DNA of 64,000 bases from Harmothoe impar (taxonomy: Eukaryota > Annelida > Polychaeta > Phyllodocida > Polynoidae): contig OX381721.1 of NCBI GenBank assembly GCA_947462335.1, positions 3,906,001 through 3,970,000 on the forward strand, read 5' to 3'. Shown here in pieces: positions 21,020-31,539 of the stretch. Positions within the stretch are counted from its first letter, which is position 1, and each line of letters opens with the position of its first letter. Position numbers and translations under genes: made by a program. Below the pieces are notes generated by a model, which saw only the letters and a list, made by a program, of their open reading frames with translations, ran no database searches and had not been told where the DNA came from.

Positions 21020-21401
21020 CACAGAGAGAAGAAACATAGTCCAGGTTGCATCCAGAATGACTCCCCTCTTTAAGGGAGCCCAGATCGCCTGAGGGAGCCT
21101 AGGTGACTCTCTGGCTGACCTCTGGGAGTCACCTTGGGGAATAATATGACCCAGAGAGCTATATGACTCTCAAATGTGACTCCCATAGGTCAGCCAGAGA
21201 GTCACCTACACACACAGAAAAGTGAGAGTCATTGTCGCTAAAACTAGCCTCAGGCACTCTCAGGTGAGGGTAGTTTTAGCGACAATGACTCTCACTTTTC
21301 TGAGGGTGTAGGTCCCTTAGGCGACCTGGGCTCCTCCGGAGAAGGGAATTCATTCTGGAGGCAGCCTGGACTCCATTTTGGCGCTGTTTCTTTTCTCTGT
21401 G
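21020..21401. mobile_element. TA-targeted MITE (CACAGAGAG family) with a nested relative
   Basis: The termini are CACAGAGAGAAGAAAC and GTTTCTTTTCTCTGTG. The body is strongly palindromic ('GACTCCC', 'GTCAGCCAGAGAGTCACC'). It matches the copy at 51444-51714 along its length, apart from an inserted 100-bp element at 21209-21308. Confidence 0.75.
21209..21308. mobile_element. 100-bp palindromic MITE nested inside the larger MITE
   Basis: Inverted arms of about 36 bp (CACACAGAAAAGTGAGAGTC... and complement) are flanked on both sides by TA (21207-21208 and 21309-21310). Removing the insert plus one TA restores the sequence seen in the homologous element family. Confidence 0.75.
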
Positions 21402-21404
21402 AAT

Positions 21405-21650
21405 GCAGCACTGCATGGTGAGTGACTTTCAAGTGCTGCGTTGGTGCATCATACCGACCCCTCAGAATCCCAGAGTCACCACACTGCAATAATGCAGTAT
21501 TTGTGAGTTGTAACCTAAGCTGCATGAATGCATAATGTTGACCCTTTCGCAGTGGCCAGCAGTGCAGGATCGGCATGATGTATGAATGCATCATTGGTAA
21601 GTTAATACCCTGGGTTGCAATCTATATATCATGACAACAAATGGCACACC
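21405..21650. repeat. CATGCATCATG palindromic repeat, copy 2
   Basis: Repeated GCAGCACTGCATG, GCATCATACCGACCC and ATGATGTATGAATGCATCAT blocks match the family at 13905-14125. Confidence 0.6.
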
Positions 21651-21814
21651 ACCGCCCCTGGAGGGTTGATAAAATATCAAACATTGAGAAGTGCCATACA
21701 GGTCTGGAGTTACCGGGATATTTACATAGAACAGAGTATGTGCTCTTAGATTAACATTTTGTTAACTCATTAAATTAGTTGAGAACAGGTTTTGTGTAAT
21801 AGTTTGGGCCGTGA

Positions 21815-22350
21815 CTATTGACAGTTCGAACTGTCAATAACAGAACAAAATTCCCTTATTGACAGTTCAAACTGTCGATACCAGGATATAATTCCCTTAT
21901 TGACAGTTTGAACTGTCAATAAGGAAAAAACGATTCTCTTATTGACACTTCCAAAAAGGAACTGTCAATAAGAGAATAATATCCCACTATTGACAGTACG
22001 AACTGTCAATAAGGGAATTATATCCTGGTATTGACAGTTTGAACTGTCAATAAGGGAATTCTATTCTCTTATTGACAGTTCAACCGTCAATAAGCAGATT
22101 GATTTCTACTATTGACAGTTTGAACTGTCAATAGCCGGCCCACCTTGGTTTAGCTATTGACAGTTCAAACTGTCAATAGTGGAAAACTTTCCTCTTATTT
22201 ACAGTTTGCACTGTCAATAGCGGGATATTTTTCTCTTATTGACAGTTCAAACTGTCAATAGTGGTAAATTATTGCGTTACTGACAGTTCTTCAATGAACT
22301 GTCAATAGTGGGAATTTCCTCTCTTATTGACGGTTCCTTATCCGTCACAA
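21815..22350. repeat. Array of ~13 palindromes TATTGACAGTTYRAACTGTCAATA
   Basis: Each 24-26 bp unit is a near-perfect palindrome (TTGACAGTT/AACTGTCAA) spaced about 40 bp apart by variable AT-rich spacers. At least 13 units are seen here and 3-4 more at 22865-23016. The units differ by a few bases; two carry short loop insertions (near 21945 and 22280). Noncoding. The pattern resembles CRISPR but the context is eukaryotic and the units are themselves palindromic. Confidence 0.85.
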
Positions 22351-22369
22351 CCCTGAGAGTGATTTTGAC

Positions 22370-22830
22370 GGAGAAGTCGATTTTGATGGAAAAGTTGATT
22401 ATGGTGGAAAAGTAGATTTTGGTGGAAAAGTAGATTTTGGTGGAAAAGTAGATTTTGGTTGTAAACAGATTTTTGGGGCAGAACCAATTTTTGGGGCAGA
22501 ACCAATTTTTGGGGCAGAACTAATTTTTGGGGCAAAACCGATTTTGGCTCCAAAACCGATTTTGGCTCCAAAACCGATTTTGGCTCCAAAACCGATTTTG
22601 GCTCCAAAACCGATTTTGGATCCAAAACCGATTTTGGATCCAAGACCGATTTTGGAGACAACCGATTTTGACCAATTTTCGGGACAAAACCGATTTTAAC
22701 CAATTTTGGGGACAAAACCGATTCTGTATACAAGACCAATTTTGGGTCTAAAGCCGTTTTTTGGGTCCAAAACCGACTTTGGGTCCAAAACCTGTTTGGG
22801 GGCAAATCCGATTTTGGTGAATAAAAACAC
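22370..22830. repeat. 18-bp minisatellite (AAAACCGATTTTGGCTCC-type) between the palindrome arrays
   Basis: Tandem 18-bp units in several homogenised variants: GGAAAAGTAGATTTTGGT, then TTTTTGGGGCAGAACCAA, then CCAAAACCGATTTTGGCT. Because 18 is a multiple of three, long repetitive ORFs appear on both strands (155 codons on minus). These are not evidence of a gene. Confidence 0.85.
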
Positions 22831-22864
22831 TTTGGCCTAAAAACACTAATTTTTTTACTCCAAT

Positions 22865-23016
22865 GTCAGTGGGAAGTGTCAATAAGACAAAAATATTCCA
22901 CTATTGACAATTCGCATGAGGAAGTGTCAATAACAGGAATAATATCCACTGTTGACAGTGTGAACTGTCAATAAGAGAAATATTTTCCACTATTGACAGT
23001 TCGAACTGTCAATAGC
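22865..23016. repeat. Second block of TTGACAGTT palindromes
   Basis: Three to four units continue the array after the minisatellite, ending with a perfect CTATTGACAGTTCGAACTGT...AG palindrome at about 22992-23015. Confidence 0.8.
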
Positions 23017-23389
23017 GTTTTTGAATAGTTTGCGAGCAATTTTGTTCTCTAGCAAGTTAAAAATGAACCATGATATCAGAACTTTCTATTTAAGCAAACT
23101 AATCACAAGTCATTTCAACATCTATTCAGTATTTAGTATAGATATCGAACCTACCAAAGAGGGATCCCAGGTGGACATCCAAAAGGTCAAAATCATACTG
23201 ACTCTCGGGCACTCGATATGGCTCTGTAAACAATCAATAGTATCTAATAGTTTTATGCGTATAAATGTGCAGTTATTACGTGGTGAATTCATGGAATCGC
23301 CATATGTATTCCATGCCCCCATGAAATACAGTGTAGCTGTATTCCATGGCCTATGGCATCACTAAATTATAGCTATCTTAATCAATTTG

Positions 23390-23905
23390 TTTCACATATG
23401 ATGAATGCAAAAGGTCGAATCGCACAACGCGAGAGAGGGTCAGAAAATGTTGTGAATTGGTCTTATTGCCGATTTTGGGCCCTATATTGGCTAAGACAGA
23501 CCCAAATCGGTGAGAAAGTGTTTGTCTTGTGATTTGGGAAATCACAAGGATCGAAGGAGTTAGATATTTTCCACCAGAAGGCATAGAAAATGTTGCTTAT
23601 TGGAATATGTCAACGATTTGGTTTATATAGGGGGGACACTCCAAATATCTATAGGCTAATTGAGAGGGAATAGTGAGGACAAATCATACTGTGAAGTAAC
23701 TCCCCTCAAACAGACCCATTAACCAGTCCTGCATGCAACACTTTGCTTGCCTATAATTGACCACTGTGGGATTTGGAGAGGCACAAGATCATGGGACAAG
23801 TGTTGCGATTTACAATATTGGCAACAGTTGCCCCTTGTTTTTATGTCAATAATCAACACTTTCTGGCCCATTTTTCGCGTTGTGGGATTTGACCTAAAGA
23901 CTCAC
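23390..23905. repeat. Left arm of a ~500-bp inverted repeat pair (partner 34235-34790)
   Basis: The segment 23590-23900 matches the reverse complement of 34235-34560 closely, for example 'GGGGGGACACTCCA', 'CCACTGTGGGATTTGGAGAG' and 'GCGTTGTGGGATTTGA'. The outer part (23390-23560) matches 34620-34790 more weakly. The arms are about 11 kb apart and enclose the BEL element. The adjoining 23017-23389 and 23906-24135 hold nothing identified. Confidence 0.65.
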
Positions 23906-24135
23906 TCATTGGACATAGTTTTATCACAGCCGAGGTTCAACTCATGAAGAACGAGCTATGCACCTTTGTGGTTGGCCTTTGTATATTTATTACACAAGCA
24001 GATTCATCAATGTATAGTTAACAATGTTATGTGAATACTTCTCTAATTACATCTACTGAATCGGTGTTCTACTATATACCAAAAGAATATTAAAGGAAAT
24101 TTCGCCAAAAAGGTTTTCTGAATGTTTTTTTATAT

Positions 24136-24140
24136 CTATG
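24136..24140. repeat. Target-site duplication CTATG, left
   Basis: CTATG immediately precedes the 5' LTR and the same 5 bp follow the 3' LTR at 32253-32257. Five bp is the usual BEL/Pao duplication size. Confidence 0.9.
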
Positions 24141-24853
24141 TGTAGTGTATGTGTTGCAATCCAGTGAGGGTATTGCGTCATCTCTTTATATGGTGCTGAC
24201 CTCACCCTTCTAGAGTGTTCCAGACTATGTTGCAATCAGGTAGAGGTATTTCATCATCCTCTTTCTACTGTGTACTATGTATGTTTCATCACCCAGTTTG
24301 GTTATTGCATCATACTTTTTCTGAGAGTCTGACATCAGCATGTTGGTGTATTGCATCATCCTGTCTGTGGCCTATAAAAGGCAGTGCTGTGGAGGTGGTG
24401 AAATCAGTAGCTACAAGACCACCATGGGGAGCAGACCTGTGTCAGAGTGCTCCAGGATTACCCCACCTGTATACATTGGACTATATTGAACTTGCTGAAG
24501 CTGGACTTTGTACCTGAGGACTATAGGAGACAATATTCTTTGTACAGTTAAAGTTAAAGTTGGAGTTATACACAGTTCCATTTACATTCACCAAAGGACT
24601 TGCAAAGACTTCAACACTTTAAGACATTATAAGGAGTGTATGGACTGTATGTGTGCTACTGTGTCAAACCATAGGAAATAAGTATCTACCCAAGAGATCT
24701 CCTGTGGCTATTCTATGTGATTGCAGGACATTCATCAACTCTGTAAGAGTACTCAAGCACCTGTAACTGCTCTCATGTGGAAAAGGTAATAAACAGTAGC
24801 AAGTCAACTTCTGTCACAATACTTTGTCTCAATCATTGGCTTTGGCCACTACA
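24141..24853 (+). repeat. 5' LTR of the BEL element
   Basis: It starts TGTAGTGTATGTG and ends GGCCACTACA. Contains the TATA box CCTATAAAAGG (TATAAA 24373-24378) and AATAAA at 24788-24793, defining U3, R and U5 roughly. A 100-codon ORF inside is also in the 3' LTR and is not a gene. Confidence 0.95.
24373..24378 (+). promoter_or_regulatory. TATA box of the BEL LTR promoter
   Basis: TATAAA within GCCTATAAAAGGC. The matching copy in the 3' LTR is at 31772-31777. Confidence 0.8.
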
Positions 24854-24855
24854 TT

Positions 24856-24873
24856 TGGTACAAAGAATAGTCT
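24856..24873 (+). promoter_or_regulatory. Putative primer-binding site
   Basis: TGGTACAAAGAATAGTC begins two bases after the LTR. The leading TGG is complementary to the CCA end of a tRNA. I could not assign the tRNA. Confidence 0.45.
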
Positions 24874-24915
24874 ACAAGAACCGGGATATTCAGCAGGTAC
24901 ACCAAGTAAGTCATC

Positions 24916-27900
24916 ATGTCACATACAAGTTCAAGGCAAAGAGAACCAAGCAAGATGCTGGACCCTCATAGTGTCAATACTGAGAAACTGTTGGCACTAC
25001 GCCGTTCAAGAGGTGGTTATGCTGGTCACCTGACCAAAAAGACTAACATGCTGATACAACTGATGCAATGTGATGCCGGTCTACCTGAACTTCAAGTTGC
25101 AGCTGAGAAGATGACATCTGCATTTAAGGACTTATATTCAGTGCACCATGACTTCATGGATTTAGTGCTGGACATTCAACCTGATAGGGCCACTGATGAA
25201 GAGGCCTGGTATCAACAACTTGAAGACAGGTTTCAAGGTGCACAAAGACAATATATCTGTCTTCAGGAACAGCATAGCCTGCAGGAGAGTGTCAAACCTG
25301 AGGATAGTGTGTCACAGGGTGGCTCTGGTGCCACATCCAGGGCGTCGCGGGCATCAAGTACCAGAACCAAGGCAGTCGCGAAACGGGCTGCCCTTGAAGT
25401 CAAGGCTAGAGCTCTCCAGGAGCTGCAAGAGCTTGAGCTCACCCAGCTACAACTGCACCAGGAAGCCGAACGTCAGCACGAAGAAGCCGAACGTCAGCGC
25501 CAAGAGGCCGAACGTCAGAGGCAGGAGGAAGCTGAACGTCAACGCAGAGAAGCTACACATCATCAGAGGGAAAAGCAGCAAAGGCTAGAGCTTGAAAAGA
25601 AGAAACTGGAGCTACGCCGTCAGCAGCTACAAATACAGACTGAACTTGCTGCTGCAGCAGCAGAAGAAGAGGTCCTGACCAAGAGTGTTCATAATCCTGA
25701 GTATGTGTATAAAGGTTCAAAGGTCAGTCAAACGTTTGTTGATAACTGTTCAAATGTTAACTTTGATTCTGTTTATGATAATGTTGTAGCTAGAGAAGAT
25801 ACTGATGTAAAGTTGCAATGTGGGGAGATGCTTGATTCAACTATTGCCAGTAGGGCCTACCGTCATCTGGGGGGTCCCATAAGTGCTAGTACTGCCCAAA
25901 AGACCAACAAACCTACAGCCTTTAGCTCAGACAACAAAGGATCAGGGGGTGTGGGAAGGTCAATGCTCAACCCATTTGCACCTGAGTGGACAGGATCTCC
26001 AGTAACAGAGAATGCTGATAAAAGGTCAGATGAGACATTCACCATTGGACAAGTAGCTAAACTCATGGAGTTAGTTAAATCACCACAAGCTCCAGTAGCC
26101 ATAAAGCAACCGTCTGAACCAGTTTTGAAGGGTCTTAGTGAAACTTTAGGTGAAATTCAGGAGAGGAGTCAGTCAGCTTTAGAATCCCAAATGATGACTC
26201 AACGCCAAATGCTCAATGTCATTCGCCTTCCTAAGACTAGCCTGACAACCTTTGATGGGGATCCTTTGAAGTATTGGACATTCATGAATGCCTTTGACAG
26301 CTGTGTTGATAAGACTGATGTTGAGGATATTGATAGACTTAATAGGCTGTTAGAGTACTGTACAGGCAAGGCATTAAAGGTGATACAGCCATGTGCATTG
26401 ATGACCGCAACAGAAGGTTACAAGAAAGCAAGATATCTGTTGAAACAAAGATTTGGCAATGACTTTGTAATCTCGAAGGCATGTATCTCTAAGATAACTG
26501 AAGGCCCAGCAGTGAAGCCAAATGATGGTGAAGCCCTTCAGGACTTTGCTGATGATGTCAGGGGCTGTTTGGAGACACTGCGTGCTATGAATAAGCTTAA
26601 AGAAGTAGACTCACAGGACCGAATGGTGAAGATCCTGACAAGGTTGCCCATGTATCTTCAAACCCAATGGCGCAAGGAGGCATATAAGGCCCGTGAGAGA
26701 TTTGGAGAATATCCAAACTTTGATGAGTTTCTAAAATTCCTTGAGATGGCAGCCGGAGAGGCCAATGACCCAGTATTTGGAAATATAGGGTCAGCCCCCA
26801 AGGAAGCAAAGCCTAAGCCTTCCATACCCAAGAAGAAGGGATCAAGCTTTAATGTAAAGGTTACTGATAAGTCTAGCCCAAGCTCAAATCAAGACACGAA
26901 GCTCAAGCCCACTGATGCACCACAGAAGGACAAGCCCAAGAGCTACAAGTGTCGCATGTGTGATGCTGATGGTCACACAGTGAGTGGATGTGAGAAGTTT
27001 AAGAAGATGCCCCTGGAAAAGAGACGGGAGGTGGCAAAAGAAAAAAGACTGTGTTTCAATTGTCTTGACTACAGCAATCATACATCTAAAGAATGTAGAA
27101 GACCCAGAGGCTGTCAAGAGAAGGATTGTAAGGGGAAACACGCAACATTGCTGCATCAACCATTGAAAGTCTCCGAGCCTGAGTCTGCAAAGGACAGAGA
27201 ACAGAATGAGGAGCAGAAGTCCCCAGACAAGCCGGTAGAAGCCAAGAGCTATGCATGTGGGCAATCAGACGTTGAAAGCACAAAGGTCGCCTTACCTATA
27301 GTTCCTGTGTATGTGCGAGGGAAGGGTCAGACCAATTACATACGCACACATGCCCTGCTTGATCCAGGAAGCAACAAGACCTTCTGCTCGAAGGACTTGG
27401 TCAAGCAACTAGAACTAAAAGGAGAAAATACCTCTCTATCATTAGAGACCCTGAGTGAAGGGAAAGATATGGACGCCCTTGAAGTCTCTCTAGAAGTCAC
27501 AGCAACAAAAGGACCAAAGAAGAAACGTAAGGTTGTCAAACTTCCTAGAGTCTATGCACTGAGCAGGTTTCCAAGCCTAAGGGACAGTGCACCATCACAA
27601 GCAGATGTTAAGAAATGGGATCATCTCAAGTGTCTGGAAATACCTCTGCAAGAGAAATCAGGCATTACTCTCCTCATTGGTCAAGATGTCCCAGATGCAC
27701 TGATTCCCCTCGAAGTGAGGCGAGGAAGGGAAAATGAACCCTATGCCACCAGAACAAGTCTAGGATGGACACTCAATGGCCCAATGCAAAGTGGGAATTC
27801 AAATAATTCTGCTGTTTGCCACTTCATTCAAGCTGACCAGGGACCAGATGTGAGACTTGAAGCTCAAGTTGAGCAGTTCTGGAAACTGGACGTGGGACAG

Positions 27901-30900
27901 ACGCTGGCTGGAAGTCTCCCACAGATGTCTCAAGATGACAAAAGAGTTTTGGATGTCTGGAATGAGTCCATCATACTCAAAGATCAACATTATGAGATGG
28001 ACATACCCTTTAAGGTCACACCACCAGCACTGATAGACAACAAGAAAAAGGCAGAGAAACGTCTACAGAGTCTTGGGAGAAGACTGTCAAAGGATCCTGA
28101 TCTTCATAGACTTTACAAAACAGGTATAGAGGATTTACTCCAGAAGGGATATGCAGAACCTGTTCAAGACAGTGATGATGATAAGGATAATGGAATCAAG
28201 TGGTATATCCCGCACCATTCCGTTACAAGTCCAAATAAGCCAGGAAAGCTTAGGATTGTCTTCGATTGTGCAGCAGAATATGGTGGTACATCATTAAACA
28301 AGCAAGTGCTGCAAGGCCCTGATATGACCAACAAACTGATAGGCGTGCTACTAAGATTCAGGGAAGACCACATAGCAATCATGGGAGACATAGAAGCCAT
28401 GTTCCATCAAGTGCGTGTGTCTCCGCAACACAGAGACGTATTAAGGTTCCTGTGGTGGAAAGATGGTAACCCTGACCTTCCTCCACAGACTTACAAGATG
28501 GCAGTGCACTTGTTTGGTGGAGTATGGAGCCCTAGTTGTGCAAGCTTTGCTCTAAAACGCACTGCTGAGGACCACAAGACTGAGTTTGATGAAGAAACTG
28601 TCAAGACCGTGATGGAGAACTTCTATGCAGATGACTGTCTCAAGTCACTGTCAACAGTGGATCAGGCAAAGAAACTGGTAGAGGAACTTTGTCAACTCCT
28701 GAAACTGGGAGGTTTCCGCCTGACCAAATGGATCTCCAACAGCAAAGAGGTTATAGAATCTGTTCCGCCTGAGGACAGAGCAAAGGAAGTCAAAGACCTA
28801 GACCTTGATTCAGCAGCCCTTCCTATTGAAAGAGCACTAGGTGTCCAATGGGATACCCAGGAAGACATGTTTGGCATCAGGATCAAGCAAAAGGAAGTGA
28901 CTTTCACCAGAAGAGGGCTTCTCAGAGTGGTCAGTTCAGTGTATGACCCGTTGGGATTTGTATGCCCATTCATACTACAAGCTAAGAAGATATTCCAAGA
29001 TGAATGCAAAAGAGAGAAAGGATGGGATGATGAACTGGAACCTGACAACATAAAGAAATGGAAAAGATGGCTAGAGGATCTCCCACGTCTTGAAGAGTTT
29101 AAGATAAGGCGTTGCCTCATACCACAAGACTTTGGTAAGTGTGTGGAAATCCAACTTCACCATTTCTCTGATGCATCTGAAGAGGCCTACGGCACAACTT
29201 CTTATCTACGTGTGGTGAATGAGCAAGGAGATGTCCACTGTTCATTCTTGCTGGGTAAATCACGACTTGCTCCCGTCAAACACATGACTATTCCAAGACT
29301 AGAACTTTCAGGAGCTGTGGTGGCTGTTAAGATGGATAGCCTGCTCCGCAGAGAGATACGCCTGGAAGTTACCAAATCCATCTTTTGGACTGACAGCATG
29401 ATAGTCTTGCAGTACATCAAGAACACCACCAAGCGGTTTCAGACTTTTGTTGCCAACAGAGTAGCAATCATCCTTGATGGATCATCACCGACCCAATGGA
29501 GGTACGTAGACACCAAGTCAAACCCTGCTGATGATGCTTCTCGTGGCCTCAGTGCAAGTGAAATGCTATCCAGCAGAAGATGGAAACAGGGGCCGGACTT
29601 CTTGTGGGAAGACAAGTCCCAGTGGCCAGTTGTTCCTCAAAGATCTCCTGACCTACTATTGGATGATCATGAAGTCAAGAAAGAAGCCAAGGTTTGCATT
29701 GCAGTCACAGATCCAGAAGACCGCTTGGAACAAATGTTCAAACGATATTCAAGCTGGTTTCGTTTGAAGAAGGCAGTTGCATGGCTGATTCGCTTTGGCG
29801 AGTGGCTCCGAAAGGGAAAGCCCAAACTGACTTCTGATCTATCTGTGGATGAGCTCCAAAATGCTGAGAAGGGCATTATCAGGCATGTGCAAAGAAGGTG
29901 CTATTCAGATGAGCTCACCAGCCTGGCATCAGGTAAGCAAGTCTCCCATAAAAGCACTATCTACAAATTGGAGCCGTTCAGAGATGAGGATAACATGCTC
30001 CGAGTACAAGGCAGACTTCAAAGTGCACCTATAACTGACTCTGCCAAGCACCCCTTGATATTACCAAAGGACCACCATGTTGCAGAGCTGATTGTACGAC
30101 ACACTCATGAGTGGATCTCCAAACATTCAGGACGAGAGTATGTGCTCTCAAGACTGCGGGAGAGATACTGGATACCACAAGGGCGTCCCTTGGTAAATAG
30201 AGTACTGCAGAACTGTGTGATATGCAAGAAATTGAGAGGAAGATTAGGTGTCCAGAGGATGGCTGACCTGCCAAAGGACAGAGTTACACCTCACAAACCA
30301 CCCTTTACCTACACAGGAGTAGACTGCTTCGGCCCCTTCTACGTGAAGAGGGGCCGGAGCCAAGAGAAAAGGTATGGCTGTTTGTTCACCTGTTTGACAA
30401 CAAGGGCAATACACATTGAGGTGCTAAATTCAATGGATGCAGACTCATTCATCAACTCCTTGATAAGGTTTATCTCTAGAAGAGGGGTTCCTGAGAAGAT
30501 CAGGTCAGACAATGGAACCAACTTTGTTGGAGGAAACAAGGAGCTGCATGAGTCGCTACGAAGGTGGAATGAAGATCACAAAACCAAGGAAAGTCTTCTC
30601 ATCAGAGAAATCAAGTGGGAGTTCAACCCACCAGCTGCATCTCACATGGGAGGAGTCTGGGAAAGACAAATCAGGACAGTACGCAAAGTACTGAATTCTA
30701 TACTCAAAGATCAAGTCCTTGACGATGAGAGGTTGAGCACAGTATTCTGTGAAGTTGAATACATTGTCAATGGTAGACCACTCACTCCGGTATCAGACGA
30801 TCCAAAGGACTTGAAACCTCTAACCCCAAACGACTTACTTCAGCTAGGTGTAGGACTTAGAGCATCCCCAGGAACCTTCCGAAAGGAAGATATGTATGGT

Positions 30901-31200
30901 CGTAGATGGAGGCATGTACAGTACTTGGCAGACCAGTTCTGGAAACGGTGGGTAAAAGAGTATCTCCCTACATTGCAGCTAAGACAGAAATGGTTAGAAA
31001 CAAAGAGAAATGTCCAAACAAATGATGTGGTGTTGGTTATGGATGAAAATCTGCCTAGAAATAGTTGGCCACTTGGTCGTGTTGTCAAAACGTTCCCAGG
31101 TAAAGATGGCCTAGTGCGGTCAATAGAGGTCAAAACTGCTACAAATGTACTCGTGAGACCTATTGACAAACTTTGTTTGCTTGAATCTGTCACATCATAG
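24916..31200 (+). CDS. gag-pol: BEL/Pao gag-pol polyprotein, intact
   Basis: A single 2094-residue frame from ATG 24916 to TAG 31198. In order: an N-terminal Glu/Arg-rich coiled coil (about residues 165-252); a DUF1759-like Gag region (about 438-595); zinc knuckles at 679-692 (CRMCDADGHTVSGC, a CCHC) and from 713 (C-x2-C-x5-H-x4-C); a retropepsin-like active site LLDPGS around Asp816 (Pao-type DPG); reverse transcriptase from about 1113 with the active site YADD at 1237-1240; RNase H with Asp1419 (FSDASEEAYG); and an integrase zinc domain. The integrase DDE core is Asp1803, Asp1865 and Glu1916, followed by a DUF5641-like tail to the end. It drives particle assembly, reverse transcription and integration of this element. 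No broken key residue was seen. Confidence 0.95.
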   Translation: MSHTSSRQREPSKMLDPHSVNTEKLLALRRSRGGYAGHLTKKTNMLIQLMQCDAGLPELQVAAEKMTSAFKDLYSVHHDFMDLVLDIQPDRATDEEAWYQQLEDRFQGAQRQYICLQEQHSLQESVKPEDSVSQGGSGATSRASRASSTRTKAVAKRAALEVKARALQELQELELTQLQLHQEAERQHEEAERQRQEAERQRQEEAERQRREATHHQREKQQRLELEKKKLELRRQQLQIQTELAAAAAEEEVLTKSVHNPEYVYKGSKVSQTFVDNCSNVNFDSVYDNVVAREDTDVKLQCGEMLDSTIASRAYRHLGGPISASTAQKTNKPTAFSSDNKGSGGVGRSMLNPFAPEWTGSPVTENADKRSDETFTIGQVAKLMELVKSPQAPVAIKQPSEPVLKGLSETLGEIQERSQSALESQMMTQRQMLNVIRLPKTSLTTFDGDPLKYWTFMNAFDSCVDKTDVEDIDRLNRLLEYCTGKALKVIQPCALMTATEGYKKARYLLKQRFGNDFVISKACISKITEGPAVKPNDGEALQDFADDVRGCLETLRAMNKLKEVDSQDRMVKILTRLPMYLQTQWRKEAYKARERFGEYPNFDEFLKFLEMAAGEANDPVFGNIGSAPKEAKPKPSIPKKKGSSFNVKVTDKSSPSSNQDTKLKPTDAPQKDKPKSYKCRMCDADGHTVSGCEKFKKMPLEKRREVAKEKRLCFNCLDYSNHTSKECRRPRGCQEKDCKGKHATLLHQPLKVSEPESAKDREQNEEQKSPDKPVEAKSYACGQSDVESTKVALPIVPVYVRGKGQTNYIRTHALLDPGSNKTFCSKDLVKQLELKGENTSLSLETLSEGKDMDALEVSLEVTATKGPKKKRKVVKLPRVYALSRFPSLRDSAPSQADVKKWDHLKCLEIPLQEKSGITLLIGQDVPDALIPLEVRRGRENEPYATRTSLGWTLNGPMQSGNSNNSAVCHFIQADQGPDVRLEAQVEQFWKLDVGQTLAGSLPQMSQDDKRVLDVWNESIILKDQHYEMDIPFKVTPPALIDNKKKAEKRLQSLGRRLSKDPDLHRLYKTGIEDLLQKGYAEPVQDSDDDKDNGIKWYIPHHSVTSPNKPGKLRIVFDCAAEYGGTSLNKQVLQGPDMTNKLIGVLLRFREDHIAIMGDIEAMFHQVRVSPQHRDVLRFLWWKDGNPDLPPQTYKMAVHLFGGVWSPSCASFALKRTAEDHKTEFDEETVKTVMENFYADDCLKSLSTVDQAKKLVEELCQLLKLGGFRLTKWISNSKEVIESVPPEDRAKEVKDLDLDSAALPIERALGVQWDTQEDMFGIRIKQKEVTFTRRGLLRVVSSVYDPLGFVCPFILQAKKIFQDECKREKGWDDELEPDNIKKWKRWLEDLPRLEEFKIRRCLIPQDFGKCVEIQLHHFSDASEEAYGTTSYLRVVNEQGDVHCSFLLGKSRLAPVKHMTIPRLELSGAVVAVKMDSLLRREIRLEVTKSIFWTDSMIVLQYIKNTTKRFQTFVANRVAIILDGSSPTQWRYVDTKSNPADDASRGLSASEMLSSRRWKQGPDFLWEDKSQWPVVPQRSPDLLLDDHEVKKEAKVCIAVTDPEDRLEQMFKRYSSWFRLKKAVAWLIRFGEWLRKGKPKLTSDLSVDELQNAEKGIIRHVQRRCYSDELTSLASGKQVSHKSTIYKLEPFRDEDNMLRVQGRLQSAPITDSAKHPLILPKDHHVAELIVRHTHEWISKHSGREYVLSRLRERYWIPQGRPLVNRVLQNCVICKKLRGRLGVQRMADLPKDRVTPHKPPFTYTGVDCFGPFYVKRGRSQEKRYGCLFTCLTTRAIHIEVLNSMDADSFINSLIRFISRRGVPEKIRSDNGTNFVGGNKELHESLRRWNEDHKTKESLLIREIKWEFNPPAASHMGGVWERQIRTVRKVLNSILKDQVLDDERLSTVFCEVEYIVNGRPLTPVSDDPKDLKPLTPNDLLQLGVGLRASPGTFRKEDMYGRRWRHVQYLADQFWKRWVKEYLPTLQLRQKWLETKRNVQTNDVVLVMDENLPRNSWPLGRVVKTFPGKDGLVRSIEVKTATNVLVRPIDKLCLLESVTS

Positions 31201-31526
31201 ATGTATGATCTAGTCGTGTTTGTAAGTAAAGGATATCCAAGATGATGTCATATTGTACACAGAGATGTTAGTACTATGCATATTGTATTGTACCTAAATA
31301 GTAAAGAACATACACAGATAATGTTGTTCCATGAAAGGTTGTATGTTATTATCATTTATGTATGCTAATGTTTGAACTATGTTCTATTGTTCACTGTATG
31401 CACTATAGATAGTATTGTGTATGTCATTGTCATGTCACTCATACAAGTGTAAAGTTTGAAATATTTATATTGATATTATGAAGAACTAAGGTTGTTTGTA
31501 AATGTTCACTTCTATAGTTCACATTT
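31201..31526 (+). other. BEL 3' noncoding region
   Basis: AT-rich sequence between the polyprotein stop and the polypurine tract; no ORF. Confidence 0.7.
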
Positions 31527-31539
31527 AAGGGGCCGGGAA
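31527..31539 (+). promoter_or_regulatory. Polypurine tract of the BEL element
   Basis: AAGGGGCCGGGAA directly abuts the TG of the 3' LTR. Two pyrimidines interrupt the run. Confidence 0.75.

Noticed and set aside
22600..22640. BamHI-like GGATCC periodicity as a restriction-related signal
   Set aside because: It follows from the minisatellite unit variant CCGATTTTGGATCC and has no meaning in itself.
22338..22805. 155-codon minus-strand ORF
   Set aside because: Pure product of an 18-bp minisatellite; both strands are open for the same reason.
21815..23016. CRISPR array
   Set aside because: Repeats and variable spacers are present, but the repeat is itself a full palindrome that varies between units, there are no cas genes, and the window is plainly eukaryotic.
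24215..24517. 100-codon ORF in the BEL 5' LTR (and its copy in the 3' LTR)
   Set aside because: Identical because the LTRs are identical; it spans the promoter region and has no domain.
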